Source: Chloroflexota bacterium
Lineage (GTDB): Bacteria > Chloroflexota > Dehalococcoidia > Lucifugimonadales > Lucifugimonadaceae
Length of the DNA: 12,249 nt
Reading direction: 5' to 3'
Assembly: GCA_013911545.1 (NCBI GenBank)
Contig: JACETA010000021.1
Location: forward strand, 1 to 12,249
Shown: positions 7,478 through 12,249 of the stretch, piece after piece
Position numbering within the stretch: the first letter of the stretch is position 1
Layout: each line of letters begins with the position of its first letter
Notes under the pieces: generated by a model
Database searches by the model: none
Seen by the model: the letters and a program-made list of their open reading frames with translations, nothing else
Told to the model about the DNA's origin: nothing
Translations under genes and position numbers: made by a program

Positions 7478-8232
7478 TGGTAGCTGAGAAACAAAGTAAA
7501 TTTAAATGGGGAATGGCAGTTGATATCGACAAGTGCAATGGGTGTCAAGCTTGTGTAATAGCTTGCCAATCAGAAAATAACATTCCTATTAATACTGAAG
7601 AAAATTTTAAAGATGCCCGGGGAATTGAATGGATAAGGGTCGAGAGGTATTGGGAAGGTGAATTTCCAAATGTAAAAGCTAAATTTATACCAATATTATG
7701 TATGCATTGTGACAATGCTCCGTGTGAGCCTGTTTGTCCTGTTTATGCAAGTTATCACACTGTAGAAGGACTTAATGTTCAAATTTATAATAGATGTGTA
7801 GGCACAAGATATTGCGCTAATGGTTGTCCTTATTTGGTTAGATTTTTTAATTACTGGGAACCTGAATGGCCAGAATCATTTCAAAATCACTTAAATCCTG
7901 ATGTAACTGTTAGAAGCAGGGGGATCATGGAGAAATGCAGTATGTGCATACAAAGAATCAGAAGAGGAACTAGAAATGCAAAAAAGGACAAACGAGATGT
8001 TGTTGATGGAGACATTTCTCCAGCATGTGTACAAGCTTGCCCAACTGATGCGTTAGTATTTGGAAATCAGAAAGATCCTGAAAGCAGGATCAATAAAATG
8101 AAAAATGATAAAAGATCTTACACGTTACTTGATCACCTTAAAACAAATAGTAATGTGTGGTACTTGGCTAAGGTTGATCCGGATATTGAGGCACACCATG
8201 GAGAAGGAAGTCATAAGGAGGTTTCTCATTAG
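7477..8232 (+). CDS. actB2: ACIII subunit ActB, Fe-S half (ActB2)
   Basis: This ferredoxin-like protein of 251 residues would wire quinol electrons to the hemes. Cysteines fall in four sets: 20/23/26/30, 75/78/83/87, 107/113/117 and 154/157/184/188. In the third set Thr110 (CVGTRYCANGC) replaces the expected second Cys. Fifteen Cys fit three [4Fe-4S] clusters and one [3Fe-4S], as in structurally known ACIII. There is no Tat or Sec signal, although its partner ActB1 has one, so it probably crosses the membrane folded with ActB1. The start follows AAAGGTGA by 6 bp and shares one base with the actB1 stop. The C-terminus is His-rich (about 240-251). Related PsrB/NrfC-type proteins are the alternative, but the operon settles the assignment. 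Confidence 0.93.
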   Translation: MVAEKQSKFKWGMAVDIDKCNGCQACVIACQSENNIPINTEENFKDARGIEWIRVERYWEGEFPNVKAKFIPILCMHCDNAPCEPVCPVYASYHTVEGLNVQIYNRCVGTRYCANGCPYLVRFFNYWEPEWPESFQNHLNPDVTVRSRGIMEKCSMCIQRIRRGTRNAKKDKRDVVDGDISPACVQACPTDALVFGNQKDPESRINKMKNDKRSYTLLDHLKTNSNVWYLAKVDPDIEAHHGEGSHKEVSH

Positions 8233-9616
8233 CGAAGTATTAAACAATCAGGAAAAATTTAACGCTGCTACACAAAATTTAGTTTCTACAACTAAAGAGG
8301 ATATGGGAGGTAAGTTTAAACTTGTTTTTGGTATTTTTGGAGGTCTAGCACTAATGGGTTTGGTTTCATTGGTAATCAAAATTACTCAAGGTTTTGATGA
8401 TAAATCTTCATGGGGGTATTACTCTGCAATCGTTTCCTTGTTATTTGGTGTTTTCGGAACAGCACCAATGGTTGCCATAGCTCCAATGATAGCAAAAGCA
8501 GACTGGCATAGACCAATATCGAGGATTGCGAATATGTTTACTGCGGCCGGCCTTTCAAGCGTGATAATGGTATTCCCATTGATCTTCGCTTTACCGCCTC
8601 TCGTTGTAGGAGGATACAGAAGAAGATCAATATGGTTTGACGCTAATATTTATACTCCACATGTATTTTTTGGATTAGCTGTCGTTGGCTTATTTTTAAT
8701 TGGGCTTGGAATGTTATGGGTTTCGTCAATACCTGACCTTGCATCAGTGAGGGACCATTCAAATGGTCGAAGGCAAAGAATAGCTAAAGTTCTCTCAAGA
8801 GGATTTGTTGGTACTGAGAGACAATGGATAAGCCTTAGGGCTAGAATCGGAATGATGAGCACCTTCTATTTTATGTTCTTAATATTTGTTCATATTCTCT
8901 ACAGCATAAACTTTAATTTAGAATTAGTTGCAGGATGGAAAGATGCAATTTACCCAATGTATCATGCTATGACTGGAATTCAGTCTGGTATTGCCGCTAT
9001 TATGATTGCAGTTTTTTTTATTAGAAAATACTACAAACTAGAAGAGGTAATTAAAATTGATCAGATATGGGGGCTTGCAAAATTAATGTTTGCAGCAACA
9101 ATTTTTTGGTTTTACTTTTTCATATGCGCATTCATGATTTTCTGGTATGGAAAATCAGCTATTAATGAAATGACAATTAAAATTTTAGTTAATGGTCCTT
9201 ACATGTGGGTATTCATCGGAGCATTCTTATTAAGTTTTATTGTTCCTTGGTGGATAATTATCTGGAATCCTGTCAGGACAAATCCACCTATGCTGGTTTT
9301 AGTTGCAGTAATAACATTAATTGGTTGTATCCTAGATAGGATTAGGCTGTTCGTAATCTCTTGGCAAGTTTATGGAGAAGATACTATTCATTTAAGGTAT
9401 ATACCAGCTGAAGATATTCCTGACAGCATGATAATGCCAACAATTTTAGATGGCACATTACTTGTAGGTTTCATATCTTTAGGTATATTTATGTTCCTTT
9501 TGATGAGTAGGTTAATTCCTATGGTTTCTATTTGGGAGAGACACCAATCAATTTTACTTACTAAGCATATTAAATTTTACAGAACTGAAGTATACGCAGT
9601 AGGAAAGCCAGATTAA
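8198..9616 (+). CDS. actF: NrfD-family ACIII membrane subunit, ActF-like
   Basis: A polytopic protein of about 472 residues with roughly ten membrane helices, homologous to the following gene. Both share an E/D-W-x-R-P block (ADWHRPISR near 101-109) and an IPDLAxxRD block (178-186). Where ActC has HAGRPWRIAYW, this protein has an unrelated basic stretch (GGYRRRSIWF), so it probably lacks the quinol site and acts as the second, structural NrfD subunit, ActF. The C/F naming is my inference. The start is uncertain. ATG at 8198 has GAGG (8188-8191) 6 bp upstream and overlaps actB2 by 35 bp. A perfect AAGGAGG (8215-8221) sits 6 bp before an in-frame ATT at 8228. ATG at 8303 is just before the first helix but has poor spacing. 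A longer start at 8105 would overlap actB2 by 128 bp. Confidence 0.88.
   Translation: MEKEVIRRFLISEVLNNQEKFNAATQNLVSTTKEDMGGKFKLVFGIFGGLALMGLVSLVIKITQGFDDKSSWGYYSAIVSLLFGVFGTAPMVAIAPMIAKADWHRPISRIANMFTAAGLSSVIMVFPLIFALPPLVVGGYRRRSIWFDANIYTPHVFFGLAVVGLFLIGLGMLWVSSIPDLASVRDHSNGRRQRIAKVLSRGFVGTERQWISLRARIGMMSTFYFMFLIFVHILYSINFNLELVAGWKDAIYPMYHAMTGIQSGIAAIMIAVFFIRKYYKLEEVIKIDQIWGLAKLMFAATIFWFYFFICAFMIFWYGKSAINEMTIKILVNGPYMWVFIGAFLLSFIVPWWIIIWNPVRTNPPMLVLVAVITLIGCILDRIRLFVISWQVYGEDTIHLRYIPAEDIPDSMIMPTILDGTLLVGFISLGIFMFLLMSRLIPMVSIWERHQSILLTKHIKFYRTEVYAVGKPD
8215..8221 (+). promoter_or_regulatory. Strong Shine-Dalgarno sequence inside the end of actB2
   Basis: AAGGAGG is the strongest ribosome binding sequence I see in the window. 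It lies within the last codons of actB2 and uses AAG and GAG, codons less expected than AAA and GAA in such AT-rich DNA. Six bases downstream stands ATT (8228-8230) in the frame of the ActF-like gene, overlapping the actB2 stop. No ATG, GTG or TTG follows in that frame before 8303. It may mark a rare ATT start, or be coincidental. Confidence 0.5.
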
Positions 9617-10990
9617 ATGCAGCAAAGAAGAATATTAACTGAAAAACAAATAAATAGTGAACTACTGAATGGTAATTTAGCTACCCCAAAGTGGTATTTT
9701 CCCGTAATGGGAGTTTTAGGTTTAGCTGTTGTAATTGGATTCAGCACAATTCTATATATGTTTAATAGAGGATTAGGTGTTACCGGTTTGGCAAGGCCAG
9801 TTTATTGGGGCTTATTTATAACTACATTTGTATTTTGGGTTGGTATTAGTCATGCAGGAATTATGATTTCTGCGATTCTTAGGCTTACACAAGCTGAGTG
9901 GAGAAGACCCGTAACTAGGGCTGCTGAACTTCTAACGGTATTTTCTTTATTAACTGCCCTATTCTTTCCTTTAATGCACGCTGGTAGGCCATGGAGAATA
10001 GCATATTGGCTACTTCCATATGATTTTGCTAGAGGTATATGGCCAAATGTAAGATCACCACTATTTTGGGACCCTATTGCAATTGGGACCTATCTTACAG
10101 GAAGTACATTATTTTTATTTGTGGCTCTTATACCTGATCTTGCTATTCTTAGAGACAGAACTACAGGAATTAAAAAAGGTGTATACACTGTGCTAGCTTT
10201 AGGATGGAGAGGTAATCCTCGTCAATGGCAACTACAAGTTGTTGCAGGTATTCTTTTATCTGCACTAATGCTTCCGATTTTCGTTTCTGTACATTCTATT
10301 GTTAGTTGGGACTTTGCTGTTACTCCTGCAGTTGAAGGTTGGCATTCAACAATTTTCGCTCCGTACTTTGTAATTGGGGCTGTACACTCAGGTGTATCTG
10401 CAGTAGTTACGATGATGTGTTTAATGAGGTGGTTGTGGAAATGGAATAACTATATTAGACCTGAACATTTTGATGCATTAGCCCGGCTTCTTATTGTAGT
10501 TGCAACTGCATGGTTAGGATTCACATTTCTAGAATTAATATTTTCTCTATATGGAAGAGATGCGCCTGAAATTGCATTAAGAGAACTTCAAATGTTTACA
10601 TGGCCATGGAATTTGATATTTATCACATTTTTACTAACTGGCTATATTATTCCTGTTGGATGTTGGTTATTTAAGAGATGCAGAAATAATATTGCTGTAA
10701 TGTTTTGGACAACAATTTTAGTTAATGTTGGAATGTGGCTGGAAAGATTCTTAATCATTGTTCCTGGGTTAGCGAGAAAACAAGTCTTTGTATATACGTG
10801 GGAAGGTTATTGGCCAAGTCCTGTAGAGTGGATAATTATGGCTTGGTCTTTCGCTTGGGTTTCTTTTTTAATGCTTCTTTTTGCTAGATTCTTTCCTCTA
10901 GTACCTTTGTTTGAAGCAAAAGAGAGTCAAGTGTTCACTACAGAAATGAAAGTTGGGAGAGCTACTGTCCCGATGGTTATAAGAGAATGA
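9617..10990 (+). CDS. actC: ACIII quinol-binding membrane subunit ActC (NrfD/PsrC family)
   Basis: This is the NrfD-type integral membrane subunit that holds the quinol site next to the Fe-S subunit. The 457-residue product has about ten membrane helices. Characteristic blocks are LTEKQINSELL near the N-terminus (7-17), QAEWRRPVTRAAE (92-104), HAGRPWRIAYWLLP (121-134), WPNVRSPLFWD (142-152) and LIPDLAILRD (171-180). The His/Arg/Trp-rich HAGRPW region borders the likely quinol pocket; this is inferred from the family. The ATG directly follows the upstream stop (TAA-ATG), with AGGAAAG at 9601-9607 as ribosome binding site. It is a tandem paralogue of the preceding gene. Confidence 0.93.
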   Translation: MQQRRILTEKQINSELLNGNLATPKWYFPVMGVLGLAVVIGFSTILYMFNRGLGVTGLARPVYWGLFITTFVFWVGISHAGIMISAILRLTQAEWRRPVTRAAELLTVFSLLTALFFPLMHAGRPWRIAYWLLPYDFARGIWPNVRSPLFWDPIAIGTYLTGSTLFLFVALIPDLAILRDRTTGIKKGVYTVLALGWRGNPRQWQLQVVAGILLSALMLPIFVSVHSIVSWDFAVTPAVEGWHSTIFAPYFVIGAVHSGVSAVVTMMCLMRWLWKWNNYIRPEHFDALARLLIVVATAWLGFTFLELIFSLYGRDAPEIALRELQMFTWPWNLIFITFLLTGYIIPVGCWLFKRCRNNIAVMFWTTILVNVGMWLERFLIIVPGLARKQVFVYTWEGYWPSPVEWIIMAWSFAWVSFLMLLFARFFPLVPLFEAKESQVFTTEMKVGRATVPMVIRE

Positions 10991-11002
10991 TGGAGGTATA
11001 TC

Positions 11003-11515
11003 ATGTCTAATTTAAGTATGTTGGGTCTTTATGACAACCCTGATTCAGCTGCAGATGCACTAGATGCATTGCATGACGCAGGTTTTGATTCAAATAATTT
11101 TGATGTCTTAACTGGAACACCCTACCCTGAAGGTGCTTTTGGGGAACATGTTCCTCAGCATAGACTTTTTAGATTTCCTCTTTTTGGAGCAATTGTTGGA
11201 TTAACATTGAGTGTTTTCTTAACTACATCAACTCAAATTATTTATCCATTAGTAACTGGTGGCAAACCAATATTATCTATATTTGCAATGCTAGTTATTA
11301 TGTATGAAATGACAATGTTATCTGCTGTTGTGACAACAGTAATAGGTATTCTTTTTGAATCAAGGTTACCGGATATTTCAATGAGTGTTTACGATACAAG
11401 AATAACTGAAGGATTGATTGGAGTTTCTTTGAAGTGTACTTCAGATAAAAAAGATATAGCTGAAAAAGCTCTTCAAAGTGCTGGAGCAATGGAAGTAAAA
11501 TCATCAGGGAAATAA
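11003..11515 (+). CDS. actD: ACIII subunit ActD (DUF3341 family)
   Basis: ActD is a small membrane subunit that helps hold ActC and the rest of the complex together; it has no known cofactor. The 170-residue product has a soluble N-terminus with a short-repeat ligand-free fold (LGLYDNPDSAADALDALHDAGF, near 7-28), the TPYP motif at 39-42 typical of DUF3341, two membrane helices at about 57-80 and 91-118 separated by YPLVTGGKP (81-89), and a C-terminal soluble domain resembling the first. The start has the clear Shine-Dalgarno sequence GGAGG (10992-10996) 6 bp upstream and lies 12 bp after actC. Length is close to the family norm. Confidence 0.91.
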   Translation: MSNLSMLGLYDNPDSAADALDALHDAGFDSNNFDVLTGTPYPEGAFGEHVPQHRLFRFPLFGAIVGLTLSVFLTTSTQIIYPLVTGGKPILSIFAMLVIMYEMTMLSAVVTTVIGILFESRLPDISMSVYDTRITEGLIGVSLKCTSDKKDIAEKALQSAGAMEVKSSGK

Positions 11516-11516
11516 A

Positions 11517-12164
11517 TTGAAGAAAAGTAGTTTTAAATTAAATAAATTTCATGTTTTGATAGTTAGTCTTTTTGCTTTTGCTGTATTGGCTCCGACTTGC
11601 CAAAGCGGTATAACTCAAAGAGGGACATATCCTATTGAAATTTTTTCTGAAATGCACTACTCGCAAGCATATAAGAATCAAGAACCTCCAAGATTAGATT
11701 CAGTTGAAACTGCTCAAAAATTCTTAACTCCTGAGGTAAGAAATAACAATTCTAAGTCAGTTTTAGATATGAATCCAAATTTTATATATGACCCTAAATA
11801 TGGATCTGAACTTTACAGAATAAATTGCTCATTTTGTCATGGATTACAAGGAATGGGAGATGGGACAGTTGCTCCTCATATTAGTTCTGAGGATAGTTTT
11901 TATGCCACAACTCCTACTGAAGAAGTTGCTGGTTCTGGTATGGGTGCTTATAAAGCTGTGCCACAATTACATAATCTTTCGGAAAGACTTCAAGGGAAAG
12001 ATAAAGCAATGAACAGGCTTGAGTATATGTTAAAAATGGAGGCTGGAAATGTAGGTTTGGGACCAATGCCTAGTTTCTTATGGGTTTTTACAGATGAACA
12101 AAGAGAACAAGTAATCAACTATATAGTTGATGAAGAAAATGGCCTTGCTTCTTATTCAAAATAA
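11517..12164 (+). CDS. actE: ACIII subunit ActE, monoheme cytochrome c
   Basis: ActE is the monoheme cytochrome c that passes electrons onward from the complex. The 215-residue product has an N-terminal hydrophobic segment (about 11-25) ending in APTC, so Cys28 may be lipidated although the lipobox is weak. The family-typical block EMHYSQAYKNQEPPR (45-59) follows, then one heme site CSFCH (104-108) and a likely axial Met184 in GLGPMPSF (181-188). The start is TTG at 11517 with AGGGA (11506-11510) 6 bp upstream; the next internal Met is residue 46, beyond the signal, so TTG is well supported. It begins two bases after the actD stop and ends the recognised ACIII genes. Confidence 0.93.
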   Translation: MKKSSFKLNKFHVLIVSLFAFAVLAPTCQSGITQRGTYPIEIFSEMHYSQAYKNQEPPRLDSVETAQKFLTPEVRNNNSKSVLDMNPNFIYDPKYGSELYRINCSFCHGLQGMGDGTVAPHISSEDSFYATTPTEEVAGSGMGAYKAVPQLHNLSERLQGKDKAMNRLEYMLKMEAGNVGLGPMPSFLWVFTDEQREQVINYIVDEENGLASYSK

Positions 12165-12183
12165 TCCCATTAAACTATTTTTA

Positions 12184-12200
12184 ATATAAAATTTTTATAT
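12184..12200 (+). repeat. A/T-only inverted repeat after actE
   Basis: ATATAAAA and TTTTATAT form a perfect inverted repeat around one T, about 20 bp after the actE stop. A stem made only of A-T pairs with a one-base loop cannot form well, so I do not call it a terminator. It may simply reflect the AT-richness of the junction. Confidence 0.3.
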
Positions 12201-12249
12201 GATTAAAAATTATAAATTTAATTTAATTATCTCATTGATAATATTATTT
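12199..12249 (+). CDS. Possible start of the next gene, cut by the right edge
   Basis: An ATG at 12199 opens a frame that stays open to the window edge (17 codons), with Lys-rich then hydrophobic residues (NYKFNLIISLIILF), as in a signal peptide or first membrane helix. It lies 34 bp after actE. ACIII operons often continue with cytochrome oxidase or SCO-type genes, but nothing in these few codons shows which. No Shine-Dalgarno sequence precedes it, and AT-rich DNA easily yields such a frame, so the call is weak. Confidence 0.35.
   Translation, partial: MIKNYKFNLIISLIILF

Noticed and set aside
8200..8240. Programmed +1 frameshift fusing actB2 to the ActF-like protein at CAT-TAG-C, stimulated by AAGGAGG
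   Set aside because: The layout recalls prfB, but slipping from CAT to ATT would break the pairing of the His tRNA, the spacing differs, and separate ActB2 and NrfD products are normal. A rare ATT or upstream ATG start explains it more simply.
12165..12200. Rho-independent terminator after actE
   Set aside because: The only inverted repeat is all A-T with a one-base loop and lacks a GC stem.

Overview
The window is AT-rich bacterial DNA holding two divergent operons that share a regulatory gap of about 214 bp (3753-3966). The organism looks like a free-living, respiring bacterium with compact, overlapping genes and a low-GC genome. The membrane bc1 substitute has a pentaheme ActA and two NrfD-type subunits, while its ActB is split in two. 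That style fits low-GC marine Chloroflexota (SAR202-like) best, but this lineage call is inferred from gene style and not demonstrated. Other lineages with the complex, such as Marinimicrobia or Acidobacteriota, stay possible.

Minus strand, read from 3752 leftwards: a 55-residue twin-arginine-signal protein, a Gfo/Idh/MocA-family oxidoreductase, then pxpA, pxpB and pxpC, the three subunits of the prokaryotic ATP-dependent 5-oxoprolinase. The first codons of one further gene are cut by the left edge. Genes abut or overlap (gaps of 2-5 bp, overlaps of 4 and 11 bp), so they are almost certainly co-transcribed. PxpABC would open 5-oxoproline, or a related lactam, to the amino acid. The oxidoreductase suggests that a second redox step on a related small molecule is encoded alongside.

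Plus strand, from 3967 to 12164: a small two-helix membrane protein followed by a complete Alternative Complex III (ACIII) operon. The genes are actA (pentaheme cytochrome c), actB1 (molybdopterin-oxidoreductase-like, Tat signal), actB2 (four Fe-S cluster ferredoxin-like), an ActF-like NrfD protein, actC (NrfD), actD (DUF3341) and actE (monoheme cytochrome c). Together they would oxidise membrane quinol and pass electrons through Fe-S clusters and c hemes to an oxidase or soluble carrier outside the cytoplasmic membrane. A possible next gene opens at 12199 and runs off the right edge.

Points most worth checking are the split ActB with an Fe-S half lacking its own export signal, the start codon of the ActF-like gene, the unassigned two-helix protein heading the ACIII operon, and the very short Tat-signal protein and oxidoreductase attached to the 5-oxoprolinase genes. 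I see no RNA genes, insertion sequences, CRISPR arrays or convincing terminators.
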